A stretch of DNA of 44,556 nt from Zobellella denitrificans (lineage in GTDB: Bacteria > Pseudomonadota > Gammaproteobacteria > Enterobacterales > Aeromonadaceae). The position numbers and the translations under genes were made by a program. The stretch covers positions 1 to 44,556 of the forward strand of contig NZ_NMUO01000022.1 of NCBI RefSeq assembly GCF_002237365.1, written 5' to 3'. Below are positions 20,575 to 29,732 of the stretch, piece by piece. Each line of letters begins with the position of its first letter. Within the stretch, counting starts at the first letter, position 1. Under the pieces are notes generated by a model that worked only from the letters and a program-made list of their open reading frames with translations, did no database searches and was not told the DNA's origin.

Positions 20575-21519
20575 TCAACTCAGTTCACTGTCAAAGGTGG
20601 CGGGTGGCGTCACCGCGGAAAAATCGTCCAGCCCGGAAAACAGCGAGGTAAAATCGCTTTCGCACAGCCGCTTCACCGCCGGATGCTGGATCATGCGCTC
20701 GGCGAAAATGACATAATACTCTTCCTTCAGCTCTTCCACCCGGCCAATCTCCACCACCGGCTGGTATTGCAGTATGGCGTCCCGGTAGATGGCCGGCGCC
20801 ACGAAGATGCCCTGGTTGAAAAAGCCGAAGGCCTTCATCAGGGCGGCATCGTCGAACTCGCCCAGGATCTGGGGCTTGAGCCCCTGCACCTCCAGCCAGT
20901 GGCGTAGCTGCCGCCCCATGGCCGTGCGCCTGCCCGGGATCAGCAACCGCCGCTCTTCCAGGCAGGCGGGAAAGGGCCGGGTAGGCAGGGGCTCGCGGCA
21001 GTAAAAGCCGATGTCACACTCCCCCAGCTTCTTGGACAGCAGACCGGCGTGCTGGGCCGAATCCACCGGGCAGTCGGACAGTATCATGTCCAGTTTGTGC
21101 TGGCTCAGTTGCTCCAGCAGCATCTCGTGGGTGGACTCGTAGCAGCGCAGGTGGATGGAGCCGTCGTTGGGGATCACCGACAGCAGCACCCGGCTGGCCA
21201 GGCGTTTGGACAGGGCATCGGCGATGCCCACCTCGAACACCAGGTGATCTTCCTTGCGGTAGTTGACGATATCCAGCATCTCATAGGACAGGCTGAACAT
21301 CCGGTCAGCATACTGGAACACCAGTTGCCCCAGCTCGCTCGCCTCCAGTTGACGCCCCTTGCGCTTGAACAGCTTGCCCCCCAGGCGCTGTTCCAGCTGG
21401 CGGATCTGACCGGTGACCGTTTGCGGCGTCAGGAACAGCGCCTCGGCGGCCTTGGTCACCGAGCCCTTCTTCTGGGTCATCCAGAAATAATACAGGTGGT
21501 TGTAATTCAGGTGTGACAA
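20575..21519 (-). CDS. nhaR: LysR-family transcriptional activator NhaR (likely TTG start)
   Basis: The LysR-type helix-turn-helix is at about 5-65 ([23 protein letters not shown], then [27 protein letters not shown]), closely resembling E. coli NhaR, and is followed by an effector-binding domain. NhaR activates nhaA in response to sodium. The start is set at the TTG at 21517-21519, giving (M)[11 protein letters not shown] as in E. coli, with GGGAG eight bases upstream; ATGs at 21534 and further upstream are possible but have poorer ribosome sites. Length is 314 residues. It lies 87 bp downstream of nhaA copy 1. A relic of the same 5' end lies downstream of nhaA copy 2. Confidence 0.93.
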   Translation of the reverse strand: MSHLNYNHLYYFWMTQKKGSVTKAAEALFLTPQTVTGQIRQLEQRLGGKLFKRKGRQLEASELGQLVFQYADRMFSLSYEMLDIVNYRKEDHLVFEVGIADALSKRLASRVLLSVIPNDGSIHLRCYESTHEMLLEQLSQHKLDMILSDCPVDSAQHAGLLSKKLGECDIGFYCREPLPTRPFPACLEERRLLIPGRRTAMGRQLRHWLEVQGLKPQILGEFDDAALMKAFGFFNQGIFVAPAIYRDAILQYQPVVEIGRVEELKEEYYVIFAERMIQHPAVKRLCESDFTSLFSGLDDFSAVTPPATFDSELS

Positions 21520-21560
21520 AGCACCATCTCCCATGGATACAGGCCCCATCATAATGAAAG

Positions 21561-21584
21561 CGGCCGGGTTTGAATACCCGGCCG
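21561..21584 (-). terminator. GC-rich hairpin between nhaA copy 1 and nhaR
   Basis: Nine-base-pair stem CGGCCGGGT/ACCCGGCCG with a 6-nt loop, 22 bp after the nhaA stop. On the minus strand it is followed by CTTTCATT, a weak T-tract, so it may be an attenuator between nhaA and nhaR or only a 3' stabilising structure. A homologous hairpin follows nhaA copy 2. Confidence 0.5.
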
Positions 21585-21606
21585 GCATGGGACAGGCGGC
21601 AATGCC

Positions 21607-22803
21607 CTAGATCGGTTGCGTGTGCGCCTGCTTCTCGTGCTCCGGTGCCGGCTGCGGTAGCACCAGTTTCAGCATCACATAGCCGGCCACGGCCGACATG
21701 CTGGAGCCCATCAGGATGCCGAGCCGGGCCAGGTTGGCCAACTGGGCCTGTTCGGCGAAGGCCAGCGATGAAATGAAAATGGACATGGTGAAGCCGATAC
21801 CGCACAGCACCGACACCGCGAAGATCTGTCTAAAGCCGACACCGGCCGGCAACTGGGCATAACCCAGGCGCACCGCCAGCCAGCTGAACAGAAAGATGCC
21901 CATGGGCTTGCCCAGCAGCAGCCCCGCCATGATGCCGAGGGGCAGGGTCGAGGACAGGTCGGCGAACGACAGCCCTTCCAGCGACACGCCGGCGTTCGCG
22001 AAGGCGAACAGCGGCAGTATCATAAAGCCACACCAGGGGTTGAGAAACTGCTCCAGTTGCTTGGACGGCGAGAAACGGTGGCCGTAGAGCGGGATCAGGA
22101 AACCCAGTATCACCCCGGCCAGGGTGGCGTGAAGACCCGACTTCAGCACCGCCACCCAGACGATCCAACCCAGCACCAGATAGGGCACCAGATTGCACAC
22201 CCGGGCCCGGTTCAGCCACATCAGGCCGGCAATGCCCAGGCCGGCTGACGCCAGCGCCGTCAGCTCCAGGCCATGATTGTAAAACAGGGCGATGATGATG
22301 ATGGCACCCAGATCATCGATGATCGCCAGGGCCAGCAGAAACACCTTGAGGCTGAGCGGTACCCGCTTGCCCAGCAGCGTCATCACCCCCAAGGCAAAGG
22401 CGATGTCGGTGGCGGCGGGAATGGCCCAGCCGCTCTGGTTGACCGGCTCGCCGAGATTCAGCAGCATGAACCAGAGGGCGGGAAACAGCATGCCGCCGAT
22501 GGCGGCCAGCGCCGGAAACAGGGCCTTTTCGCGGGTGCAGAGCGCCCCCTCCACCATCTCCCGCTTGACCTCGAGTCCCACCAGCAAAAAGAACACCGCC
22601 ATCAGGCCGTCGTTTACCCACAGCAGCAAGGGCTTGTGCAGATCCAGTTCACCGATGCGCAGCTGGATGCTCGTATTGAGCACCTCCTGATAAATACCGG
22701 CCAGGGCGGTGTTGGCCATCAGCATGGCGATCAGGGCGGCGATGATCAGCAACACCCCGGCGGCCGATTCCATGGCCAGAAAGCGTTTAAGCACACGAGA
22801 CAT
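21607..22803 (-). CDS. nhaA: Na+/H+ antiporter NhaA, copy 1
   Basis: A 398-residue inner-membrane antiporter that exports one Na+ (or Li+) for two H+. The essential aspartates Asp163 and Asp164 ([12 protein letters not shown]), Asp133 ([11 protein letters not shown]), Lys299 (LLLGKPMG) and the pH-response His225 ([11 protein letters not shown]) are all in place. Start 22803 ([16 protein letters not shown]) has AAGGAGCTC upstream; an upstream in-frame ATG (22839) lies in the conserved leader and is less likely. It is followed by nhaR. It is about 70% identical by eye to copy 2 at 23.2-24.4 kb. Confidence 0.97.
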   Translation of the reverse strand: MSRVLKRFLAMESAAGVLLIIAALIAMLMANTALAGIYQEVLNTSIQLRIGELDLHKPLLLWVNDGLMAVFFLLVGLEVKREMVEGALCTREKALFPALAAIGGMLFPALWFMLLNLGEPVNQSGWAIPAATDIAFALGVMTLLGKRVPLSLKVFLLALAIIDDLGAIIIIALFYNHGLELTALASAGLGIAGLMWLNRARVCNLVPYLVLGWIVWVAVLKSGLHATLAGVILGFLIPLYGHRFSPSKQLEQFLNPWCGFMILPLFAFANAGVSLEGLSFADLSSTLPLGIMAGLLLGKPMGIFLFSWLAVRLGYAQLPAGVGFRQIFAVSVLCGIGFTMSIFISSLAFAEQAQLANLARLGILMGSSMSAVAGYVMLKLVLPQPAPEHEKQAHTQPI

Positions 22804-22828
22804 ATTGAGCTCCTTCTCAAAGTGCTGG

Positions 22829-22899
22829 CCCGAGTGCAATCAGCTTGTCACAGAGGTAGTCATCGGTTTTTTCTGATTAACACCTCGGGAAAAACGAAC
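22829..22899 (-). promoter_or_regulatory. Conserved leader upstream of nhaA copy 1
   Basis: By hand alignment without gaps, 53 of 71 bases match the block at 24467-24537 in front of nhaA copy 2. Conserved sub-blocks (minus strand) are TTCGTTTTT, CAGAAA-AACCGAT and GCTGATT-CACTCGGG. The conservation in non-coding DNA suggests an NhaR-binding region or RNA leader element; which one is not decided by the sequence. Confidence 0.6.
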
Positions 22900-22980
22900 T
22901 AAAGAGCGAAATGACTCATCAATGCCGATGAAATTGAAATATTAATCTTAAGTTAAGATTTATTTAAAAACAAAAATCTG

Positions 22981-23145
22981 TCAAATCGCCACAGGTGCTT
23001 TTATATGAGGGATAGAGTGGCGTTCAATCAGAATAATATATCAATAAAGATACCCGAACAGTGATGCCGGGCGGTGCACCAACCACATTCCGGGCAAAGA
23101 TCTTGGCTCGCGGCCGAGTTGCAGCCGGGCCTGCTCCGGGTGGTT
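22981..23145 (-). pseudogene. Relic of the thyA 3' end (last 54 codons plus stop)
   Basis: The minus-strand reading NHPEQARLQLGREPR... aligns without any gap to the last 54 codons of intact thyA ([15 protein letters not shown]...) and ends in the identical PHIKAPVAI plus stop. By my count 32 of 55 positions including the stop match. An in-frame stop at 23041-23043 and loss of the first 210 codons show it is non-functional. It lies between the two nhaA genes and is fused on its 5' side to the beginning of an nhaR relic. Confidence 0.85.
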
Positions 23146-23190
23146 GCCATTGCGCCGCGACAAAGCCTCCCTCTTATGGAAACGGGCCCC
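23139..23190 (-). pseudogene. Relic of the nhaR 5' end fused to the thyA relic
   Basis: The minus-strand text from the GGGAGG ribosome-site region through TTG-TCG-CGG-CGC-AAT-GGC-AAC-CAC corresponds to the start of intact nhaR ((M)SHLNYNH; here (M)SRRNGNH). Homology to the nhaR side stops at AACCACC, where the thyA relic takes over. Its position downstream of nhaA copy 2, after a homologous hairpin, mirrors nhaR downstream of copy 1. Confidence 0.75.
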
Positions 23191-23202
23191 ACCATCATGA
23201 AA

Positions 23203-23228
23203 GCGGCCGGGCTTAAAGGCCCGGCCGC
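23203..23228 (-). terminator. GC-rich hairpin after nhaA copy 2
   Basis: A perfect 10-bp stem GCGGCCGGGC/GCCCGGCCGC with a 6-nt loop, 21 bp after the nhaA copy 2 stop. It is homologous to the hairpin at 21561-21584. It lacks a strong T-tract, so read-through to copy 1 is possible. Confidence 0.5.
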
Positions 23229-23249
23229 CTGCTGGGTTAATCCGGCCGC

Positions 23250-24440
23250 TCAGGCCCGGACCGACTCCCCGGCCATCGCCGGTTGGGCCCGGGGCAGGGC
23301 CAGGTGCAACATGGTGTAACCGATCAGGGCCGCCAGGGTCGAGCCCAACAGTATCCCCAGCCGGGACAGGTTGGCCAGGTCGGCGTGGCCGACGAAGGCC
23401 AGGGAGGTGATGAAGATGGACATGGTGAAGCCGATGCCGCACAGCACCGACACCGCGAAGATCTGCCTGAAGCAGACGTCTGCCGGCAACTGGGCGATAC
23501 GCAGCTTCACCGCCAGCCAGCTGATCAGGAAGACCCCCATGGGCTTGCCCACCAGCAGTCCCATCATGACTCCCAGCGGCAGGGCGGAGGAAAGATCGCC
23601 CAGCGACAGCCCCTGCAAGGACACCCCGGCATTGGCGAAGGCAAACAGCGGCAGGATAAGGAAGGCGCACCAGGGATGCAGGGCATGCTCCAGCCGTTTG
23701 GAGGGAGAACCGCCGGCATGGTACAGGGGCACCAGAAAGCCCAGCAGCACTCCCGCCAGGGTCGCGTGGATGCCGGACTTGAGCACCGCCACCCAGACCA
23801 CCAGCCCCAGCAGCAGGTAGGGAGCCAGGCTGCCGACCCGGCTGCGGTTGAGCAGCAGCAGTCCGACGATAGCGAGCAGGGCTATGCCAAGAGGAGGCAG
23901 GGAGAGACCATGGCTGTAGAACAGGGCGATGATGAGGATCACCCCCAGATCGTCGATGATGGCCAGCGCCAGCAGGAATACCTTGAGGCTGAGCGGCACC
24001 CGCTTGCCGAGCAGGGCCATTACCCCCAGGGCAAAGGCAATGTCGGTGGCGGCGGGAATGGCCCAGCCGTTCTGGGTCAGGGGATCGTCGGCATTGAACA
24101 GCAGGAACCAGAGGGCCGGAAAGACCATGCCACCGAGGGCCGCCAGGGCGGGAAAGATCGCCTGCTCCCGACGGGAGAGGGCCCCTTCCACCAGCTCACG
24201 CTTGACCTCGAGGCCGATCAACAGGAAAAACAGCGCCATCAGGCCGTCGTTCACCCACAACAGCAGCGGCTTGTCCAGATCCAGGGCGCTGATGCGCACC
24301 TGGACCCGGGTATCGAGAAAGGTGGTATAGAGATGGGCCCAGCCACTGTTGGCCATCAGGATCGCAGCCAGGGCGGCCAGGATCAACAGGATGCCACTGG
24401 CCGACTCCATGGCCATAAATCGTTTCAATACGCTTGACAT
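23250..24440 (-). CDS. nhaA: Na+/H+ antiporter NhaA, copy 2
   Basis: A 396-residue paralogue of the antiporter at 21.6-22.8 kb, in tandem and in the same orientation. The IIDDLGVI aspartate pair, [22 protein letters not shown] and LLVGKPMG motifs are all intact, so it should be active. Start 24440 ([16 protein letters not shown]) has GGAG eight bases upstream. It lies 182 bp after thyA, carries its own copy of the conserved leader, and is followed by the nhaR/thyA relic instead of a complete nhaR. Divergent segments (about 33-55, 115-125, 172-205) could tune pH range or ion preference. Confidence 0.97.
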   Translation of the reverse strand: MSSVLKRFMAMESASGILLILAALAAILMANSGWAHLYTTFLDTRVQVRISALDLDKPLLLWVNDGLMALFFLLIGLEVKRELVEGALSRREQAIFPALAALGGMVFPALWFLLFNADDPLTQNGWAIPAATDIAFALGVMALLGKRVPLSLKVFLLALAIIDDLGVILIIALFYSHGLSLPPLGIALLAIVGLLLLNRSRVGSLAPYLLLGLVVWVAVLKSGIHATLAGVLLGFLVPLYHAGGSPSKRLEHALHPWCAFLILPLFAFANAGVSLQGLSLGDLSSALPLGVMMGLLVGKPMGVFLISWLAVKLRIAQLPADVCFRQIFAVSVLCGIGFTMSIFITSLAFVGHADLANLSRLGILLGSTLAALIGYTMLHLALPRAQPAMAGESVRA

Positions 24441-24466
24441 AGATGAGACTCCACAACTCGGAATCA

Positions 24467-24537
24467 CCCGAGTGTAATCAGCTCATCTGCCGGGGAGTAA
24501 TCGGTTGTTTCTGCTTAAAGACTCGATAAAAACGAAT
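24467..24537 (-). promoter_or_regulatory. Conserved leader upstream of nhaA copy 2
   Basis: Counterpart of the block at 22829-22899 (53 of 71 bases shared). In this copy ACTCGG/CCGAGT can form a 6-bp hairpin just upstream of the ribosome site; copy 1 does not preserve that hairpin, so it is not the conserved feature. The AT-rich stretch further upstream (24530-24620) is the likely promoter. Confidence 0.6.
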
Positions 24538-24622
24538 ATTTTTACAATTAGACGTTAGTATATCCGATACAAAAACAAAACTTACCACCAAGAGTTAACA
24601 TTATTAACAATAAAAATACCGT

Positions 24623-25417
24623 TCAGATAGCCACCGGCGCCTTGATATGGGGGTGCGGCTGGTAATTTTCCAGGACAAAATCCTCAAAGGCATAATCGAA
24701 CAGGGACTCGGGCTTGCGGGCCAGGCGCAGGGTCGGCAGCGGCCGGGGCTCACGACTCAGTTGCAGCCGGGCCTGCTCCAGGTGGTTGCTGTAAAGGTGC
24801 ACGTCGCCCCCGGTCCAGACGAAATCGCCCACCTCCAGCCCCGCCTGCTCGGCCATCATATGGGTCAGCAGGGCGTAGCTGGCGATATTGAACGGCAAGC
24901 CGAGGAAGACATCGCAACTGCGCTGGTAGAGCTGGCAGGACAGCCTGCCGCCGGCCACGTAGAACTGGAACAGGGCATGGCAGGGGGCCAGCGCCATCTG
25001 GTCCAGTTCGCCCACGTTCCAGGCCGAGACGATGATGCGGCGGCTGTCCGGATTGTGCCTGATGGTGTCCAGGGCCAGGCTTATCTGATCGATGACCCGG
25101 CCGTCGGCTCCCTGCCAGCTGCGCCACTGGTGGCCGTAAACGGGACCCAGATCGCCGCGCTCATCGGCCCATTCATCCCAGATGCTGACGCCCTTGTCCT
25201 TGAGGTAGGCGATATTGGTGTCCCCGTTCAGAAACCACAGCAGCTCATGGATGATGGACTTGAGGTGGCACTTCTTGGTGGTCACCAGGGGGAAGCCCTC
25301 GCGCAGGTTGAATCGCATCTGGTACCCAAATACCGACAGGGTGCCGGTACCGGTCCTGTCCTCCTTCTGCTCGCCCTGGTCCAGGATATGCTGCATCAGC
25401 TCCAGATAGGCCTTCAT
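24623..25417 (-). CDS. thyA: Thymidylate synthase
   Basis: Converts dUMP to dTMP with methylene-tetrahydrofolate. The product is 264 residues, the same length as E. coli ThyA, with the catalytic Cys146 ([14 protein letters not shown]), Arg21, the RRIIVSAWN segment and the C-terminal [11 protein letters not shown]. The start at 25417 ([15 protein letters not shown]) overlaps the lgt stop by 4 bp (ATGA), the widely conserved lgt-thyA coupling. A decayed copy of its last 54 codons lies at 22981-23145. Confidence 0.98.
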   Translation of the reverse strand: MKAYLELMQHILDQGEQKEDRTGTGTLSVFGYQMRFNLREGFPLVTTKKCHLKSIIHELLWFLNGDTNIAYLKDKGVSIWDEWADERGDLGPVYGHQWRSWQGADGRVIDQISLALDTIRHNPDSRRIIVSAWNVGELDQMALAPCHALFQFYVAGGRLSCQLYQRSCDVFLGLPFNIASYALLTHMMAEQAGLEVGDFVWTGGDVHLYSNHLEQARLQLSREPRPLPTLRLARKPESLFDYAFEDFVLENYQPHPHIKAPVAI

Positions 25418-26232
25418 GCGGTTTTTTCTCCGTTGGCAAACCATTGCGGGCGCCGGCAGGCGGCCCATAACATTATCGCTCCCGCCACCATCATCGGCAT
25501 GGACAGCAGTTGCCCCATGCTGAACAGGTTGAGGTAGACGCCGAGGTGGGCGTCCGGCTCGCGCACGAACTCGACCATAAAGCGGAACAGGCCGTAGCAC
25601 AGCAGGAACAGGCCGGACACCACGCCGCGCGGGGCCTTCAGGCGCCAGGCCAGGTTGAGGATGAGCAGCAGCGCCACCCCTTCCAGGGCGAACTGGTAGA
25701 GCTGGGACGGATGTCGCGGCAATGCGCCCGCCGCCGGGAAGATGATGCCCCAGGGCACCTCGGTGACCCGCCCCCACAGCTCGCCGTTGATAAAGTTGCC
25801 GATGCGGCCCGCCCCCAGGCCGAAGGGGATCAGCGGGGCGATAAAGTCGGAGACCGCGAAGAAGGTCTTCTTCTGCTTGCGGGCGAACAGCCAGAGGGCG
25901 ACCAGCACCCCGACCAGGCCGCCGTGGAAGGACATGCCGCCGGTCCAGATCTTGATGAGGTAGAGGGGATCGGCCAGGAAGGTGTCGAACTGGTAGAAAA
26001 ACACATAGCCCAGGCGGCCGCCGAGGATGACGCCGAGAAAACCGTAGAACAACACATCGGACACCTGATCCCTGGTCCAGCCGGAGCCCGGCTGTGCCGC
26101 CCGCCGGTTGGCCATCCACCAGGCGAAGACAAAGCCCAGCAGATACATAAGGCCGTACCAGTGGACCGCCAGCGGCCCCAGCTGGAAGGCGATGGGATCG
26201 AACCCGGGAAACACCCAGTGGCTATCAGACAT
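25414..26232 (-). CDS. lgt: Prolipoprotein diacylglyceryl transferase
   Basis: Transfers diacylglycerol from phosphatidylglycerol to the lipobox cysteine of prolipoproteins in the inner membrane, the step before LspA. The product is 272 residues with about seven hydrophobic segments, the [13 protein letters not shown] loop with the essential His, and the Lgt signature [14 protein letters not shown]. It is coupled to thyA downstream and lies 61 bp after ptsP. Confidence 0.97.
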   Translation of the reverse strand: MSDSHWVFPGFDPIAFQLGPLAVHWYGLMYLLGFVFAWWMANRRAAQPGSGWTRDQVSDVLFYGFLGVILGGRLGYVFFYQFDTFLADPLYLIKIWTGGMSFHGGLVGVLVALWLFARKQKKTFFAVSDFIAPLIPFGLGAGRIGNFINGELWGRVTEVPWGIIFPAAGALPRHPSQLYQFALEGVALLLILNLAWRLKAPRGVVSGLFLLCYGLFRFMVEFVREPDAHLGVYLNLFSMGQLLSMPMMVAGAIMLWAACRRPQWFANGEKTA

Positions 26233-26293
26233 GCGCTTACCCCGTCAAAAACAAAAGCGGTATTGTGCCGCCCTCGGATGAGGATGCCAAGCC

Positions 26294-28552
26294 CTAACGC
26301 CCGGGGCGCAACAGGCCGCCCAGCCCCCGCTCTTCCAGGTAGCGGCCGAAGACGCCCTTGAAGGCGCCGCTATGCTGATGGCTCAAGGCTTCCTGAAATA
26401 CCTTCTTCAGTTCGTCGGTACGGGACTGGCGCACTATGTATTTGATACGCATGATATTGCTGTTGTTCATGCTGAAACGGCGGTAGCCCATGGCCAGCAG
26501 CACCAGCACCCCGACCGGGTCGCCGGCCAGCTCGCCGCAGATGGACACCGGCTTGGCGTAGCGGCGGGCCGCGTCGATGATCTGCTGCAGCGCCCGCAAC
26601 ACCGCCGGGTGCATGGCGTCGTAGATGTCCGCCACCCGGCCGTTGTTGCGATCCACCGCCAGCAGGTACTGAGTCAGGTCGTTGGTCCCCACCGACCAGA
26701 AATCCACCAAAGGCGCCAGCTCCGGCAGCTGGTAGAGCAGGGAAGGCACTTCGATCATCACCCCCAGGCTGGGATAACGGATCACCCCCTGCTGTTCGCC
26801 GGTTTCGGCCGACACCTCGCGCCAGGCCCTGTCCAGCAGCCGGCGCGCCACCCGCACCTCGTCCAGGTTGCCCACCATGGGCAGCATGATGGACAGGTTG
26901 TCCAGCCCCTGGCTGGCGCGCAGCATGGCCTTGAGCTGGACCAGGAAGATCTCGGGGTGATCCAGGGTGAGGCGGATGCCCCGCCAGCCGAGAAAAGGGT
27001 TTTCTTCCACTATGGGGAAGTAGGGCAACTGCTTGTCGCCGCCCACGTCCAGGGTGCGCATGCATACCGGCTTACCCACGTAACTGGTCAATACCCGGCG
27101 GTAATTGCTGGCCTGCTCCTGCTCGGAGGGAAAGCGATCCCGCATCATGAAGGGGATCTCGGTGCGGAACAGCCCCACCCCGTCGGCCGCGTCGTTCATG
27201 GCGATATCGGTATCGGCGCTCAGGCCCGCGTTGAGCAGCAACGACACCGTGACCCCGTCCCGGGTGACCGAACGCTCGTTGCGCACCGTGGCGAACAGTT
27301 CGTCCATCTGGGCTTCTTCGGCGATCAGCCGGCGGTATTCCCTTAACACGGAGGCGACCGGCTCCACCAGCAGTTCGCCACTGTAACCGTCGACGATCAG
27401 GGTGCGCTCCTCCAGCAGTTCGAAGGAATGGTCGATGCCCATGACGGCGGGGATGCCCATGGCCCGGGCCAGGATGGCGGCGTGGGAGTTGATGGACCCC
27501 TTGGCGGAAACGATGCCCCTGAGTTTGTCCCGGGGGATCTCGGCGATCAGGGTGGCGCTGATCTCGTCCGCCACCAGTATGATGGGCTCGGCCAACGTCA
27601 GGGGACCTTCGTCTTCATGGATCAGCCGGGTCAGCAGCCGTTGCCCCAGATCCCGTACATCCGCCGCCCGCTCCCGCAGGTAGGGATCGGACATGGTGGA
27701 GAACTGGGCGATTTGCTTTTCGCACACCCGCTTGACCGCGCTGCCGGCGGTCCAGCCCCGCTCGATCTCCTCGCGGATCAGGCCGATGAACACCGGATCC
27801 TTGAGGATGTATTGGTAGACCTCGAACACCGCCACCGACTCGCTGGCCTGAGACTCCTTGAAGCGCAGCGCCATGCTGTCGAGTTCGTCCTCCACCTGGA
27901 TCAGCACCTTGTCGAAACGCTCGTGCTGCGCGGCCACGTCGTCGCCCTTGCGGGCCTTGACCTGGTTCAACTCGACCCTGGGCCGCCATACCCAGGCCCG
28001 GCCGATGGCCACGCCAGGAGAGCCGGCCAGACCGCGCAGCATGCCGTGCCAGTTGGGAGACTTGAGGTTGCCCTTGGCCTCGGCATGGGCGATCACCGTG
28101 GCCAGTTGGGAGGCCAGGGTCACCAGGAAGGATTCTTCCCCCTCCTCGAACAGCCGGACCTGTTTCTGCTGCACCACCAGCACCCCCAGGGCCTTGCGCT
28201 GGTGGATGATGGGCGCGCCGAGGAAAGACTTGAAGGCGTCTTCATGGGCTTCGGGCAGGTATTTGAACTTGGGATGGTGCTGGGCGTCGGCCAGGTTGAT
28301 CAGCTCTTCCTTCTCGCCGATAAGGCCGACGATGCCCTCCCCCAGCGGGATCTTGGCATGGCCCACCGCCTCGACCGCCAGGCCGTCGGTGGCGGCGAGC
28401 AGGTAGGCCTGTTCCAGATCCTGGCGCAGATAAATGGAGCAGCAGTCCACATGCATGGCTTCGCGGGTCTTCTTGACCAGTTCGGACATGGCTTCGTTGA
28501 GATCGGAGCTGGCCGTCACCCGCTGAACGATTTCCCGCAATTCCTTTAACAC
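26294..28552 (-). CDS. ptsP: Phosphoenolpyruvate-protein phosphotransferase PtsP (EI-Ntr)
   Basis: First enzyme of the nitrogen-related phosphotransfer system (PtsP-PtsO-PtsN). The N-terminal GAF domain (about 1-160) can sense small nitrogen metabolites. It is followed by the HPr-interacting and swivelling domain with the phospho-histidine His357 (GSINSHAAILARAMGIPAV) and the C-terminal PEP-binding barrel (GLFRTEIPFM, VGTNDLTQYLLAVDRNN, SICGELAGDP). Length is 752 residues versus 748 in E. coli. It follows rppH by 28 bp, the usual rppH-ptsP pair. With GlnB at 4.2 kb, two nitrogen-status sensors are in the window. Confidence 0.97.
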   Translation of the reverse strand: MLKELREIVQRVTASSDLNEAMSELVKKTREAMHVDCCSIYLRQDLEQAYLLAATDGLAVEAVGHAKIPLGEGIVGLIGEKEELINLADAQHHPKFKYLPEAHEDAFKSFLGAPIIHQRKALGVLVVQQKQVRLFEEGEESFLVTLASQLATVIAHAEAKGNLKSPNWHGMLRGLAGSPGVAIGRAWVWRPRVELNQVKARKGDDVAAQHERFDKVLIQVEDELDSMALRFKESQASESVAVFEVYQYILKDPVFIGLIREEIERGWTAGSAVKRVCEKQIAQFSTMSDPYLRERAADVRDLGQRLLTRLIHEDEGPLTLAEPIILVADEISATLIAEIPRDKLRGIVSAKGSINSHAAILARAMGIPAVMGIDHSFELLEERTLIVDGYSGELLVEPVASVLREYRRLIAEEAQMDELFATVRNERSVTRDGVTVSLLLNAGLSADTDIAMNDAADGVGLFRTEIPFMMRDRFPSEQEQASNYRRVLTSYVGKPVCMRTLDVGGDKQLPYFPIVEENPFLGWRGIRLTLDHPEIFLVQLKAMLRASQGLDNLSIMLPMVGNLDEVRVARRLLDRAWREVSAETGEQQGVIRYPSLGVMIEVPSLLYQLPELAPLVDFWSVGTNDLTQYLLAVDRNNGRVADIYDAMHPAVLRALQQIIDAARRYAKPVSICGELAGDPVGVLVLLAMGYRRFSMNNSNIMRIKYIVRQSRTDELKKVFQEALSHQHSGAFKGVFGRYLEERGLGGLLRPGR

Positions 28553-28580
28553 TGCCGCCTACTCCTTAATGTCAATCGCG

Positions 28581-29093
28581 CTAGCGGTGCCGCCGTCGCC
28601 CGTCTTTGCGGCCCTGCTCCGCCATCACTATGGGCGCGAACTCCCGCAGCACCCGTCGATATACTTCCCGCTTGAAAGACACCACCTGGCGCACCGGGTA
28701 CCAGTAGCTGACCCAGCGCCAGTCGTCGAATTCCGGATGCCCGTGGCAACCGAACTCGATCTGCGATTCATGATCCGAATCCAATCGCAACAGAAACCAT
28801 TTCTGTTTTTGACCGATGCACACGGGATTGCTATCCCACCGCACCAGACGCTTGGGTAACTTGTACTTGAGCCAGTGGCGGGTGACTGCCAGCAGGGTGA
28901 CGTTTTCGGGCCTGAGCCCTATCTCCTCGTACAACTCCCGGTACATGGACTGCTCCGGCGTTTCGCCGTCGTCCACGCCGCCCTGGGGAAACTGCCAGGA
29001 ATGCTGCCCGTAGCGTCTGGCCCATAACACCTGGCCTTTGCGATTGCAGATCACTATGCCTACATTGGGACGAAAACCGTCGCCATCTATCAC
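28581..29093 (-). CDS. rppH: RNA pyrophosphohydrolase RppH
   Basis: A Nudix hydrolase that removes pyrophosphate from the 5' end of mRNA and so triggers RNase E decay. The Nudix box is at 38-60 ([23 protein letters not shown]) with Glu53, Glu56 and Glu57. N-terminal [17 protein letters not shown] is typical. The product is 170 residues with a basic tail. It begins a minus-strand rppH-ptsP unit and faces the DnaA-box-rich spacer before mutH. Confidence 0.97.
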   Translation of the reverse strand: MIDGDGFRPNVGIVICNRKGQVLWARRYGQHSWQFPQGGVDDGETPEQSMYRELYEEIGLRPENVTLLAVTRHWLKYKLPKRLVRWDSNPVCIGQKQKWFLLRLDSDHESQIEFGCHGHPEFDDWRWVSYWYPVRQVVSFKREVYRRVLREFAPIVMAEQGRKDGRRRHR

Positions 29094-29220
29094 GCAATCA
29101 CCAGACTAATAAAGCTAACATAAGGATGATTGTTCCATATTCCCCTATTCCCGGCAAATGGTGCTGCAGCAAGGGCAACACGGCCGGATGTTGAATAACT
29201 TGGGTTACTGTCAATAGTTA

Positions 29221-29640
29221 TAAACAGAAAAAGGATCTTGTGGCGATCGATTGCCCCCAAATCGTGTGGATAAGCTTGTGACAAAGGTTGTATAGCTTGC
29301 GTTCCACCGCGCTGTCAGCGACTTTCATCATACCGAGGGTTACCAAACACAGAATGCAAGTCAAAAATAAATCAATAACTTAACACCATAAAAAAGGATC
29401 GAGCTGGATCTTTTCACAGCATCAACCTCGCTGGGCCCAGTGTGAATAAGTCCGATAGCTTAAAGATCCACCACCACCAACTTATCCACAGAGCCTGGGT
29501 TGCTCCCGGGTTAACGGCAAGAAAAAAAACCTGATCCTGGCCTTGTCCAGGGTCGGAAAAATCCCCCCGCCATGCCGGCAATACAGTTATCCAGTGTTTC
29601 TGTGGATAAGGCTGTGCAACAGCATGTTTATACTCGGGTA
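29221..29640. other. DnaA-box / GATC / IHF cluster, candidate DARS2-like locus
   Basis: In the 639-bp gene-free spacer between rppH and mutH, three perfect DnaA boxes (TTATCCACA) occur: 29264-29272 and 29600-29608 on the minus strand, 29481-29489 on the plus strand. Also present are TTATTCACA (minus, 29440-29448) and the near-match TTATCCAGT (29586-29594) facing the last box. Six GATC sites lie at 29233-29535 where about one is expected by chance. AATCAATAACTTA at 29369-29381 fits the IHF consensus WATCAANNNNTTR exactly. In E. coli the DnaA-reactivating site DARS2 (DnaA boxes plus IHF and Fis sites) also lies beside mutH (from memory; exact neighbours should be checked). No gene was recognised in 29094-29732; the mutH promoter must also lie here. 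A replication origin is less likely because dnaA, gyrB, mnmG and rpmH are absent. Confidence 0.7.
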
Positions 29641-29732
29641 AAACCGGTATATCATCCCGTCCTTCGGAAACCTTCCCGAAAGACAGCAATACTGTCATTA
29701 AAATCAAATAGTTATAATGATAAACACGATAG

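Larger units (their letters stand above)
21495..24787. repeat. Ancient tandem duplication of a thyA(3')-nhaA-nhaR(5') segment
   Basis: Unit 1 runs from 21495 to 23138 (1,644 bp) and unit 2 from 23139 to 24780 (1,642 bp). Each holds, read on the minus strand, the end of thyA, a conserved leader, nhaA, a GC-rich hairpin and the beginning of nhaR. The shared boundary word is CAGGTGGTT (AACCACCTG on the coding strand), found in nhaR at 21493-21501 and thyA at 24779-24787, with the one-mismatch form CGGGTGGTT at the junction, 23137-23145. Confidence 0.85.

Noticed and set aside
23041-23670. 209-codon minus-strand frame overlapping nhaA copy 2
   Set aside because: Most is an out-of-frame reading of nhaA; only its last part (from 23145) is meaningful, as the thyA relic.
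25418-26119. Upstream extension of the thyA frame to 498 codons
   Set aside because: It runs through lgt out of frame; ThyA is 264 residues and starts in the ATGA overlap at 25417.
29221-29640. Chromosomal replication origin
   Set aside because: DnaA boxes and GATC clustering fit, but dnaA, dnaN, gyrB, mnmG, rpmH or mioC are not nearby; the mutH linkage favours a DARS2-like site. Not fully excluded.
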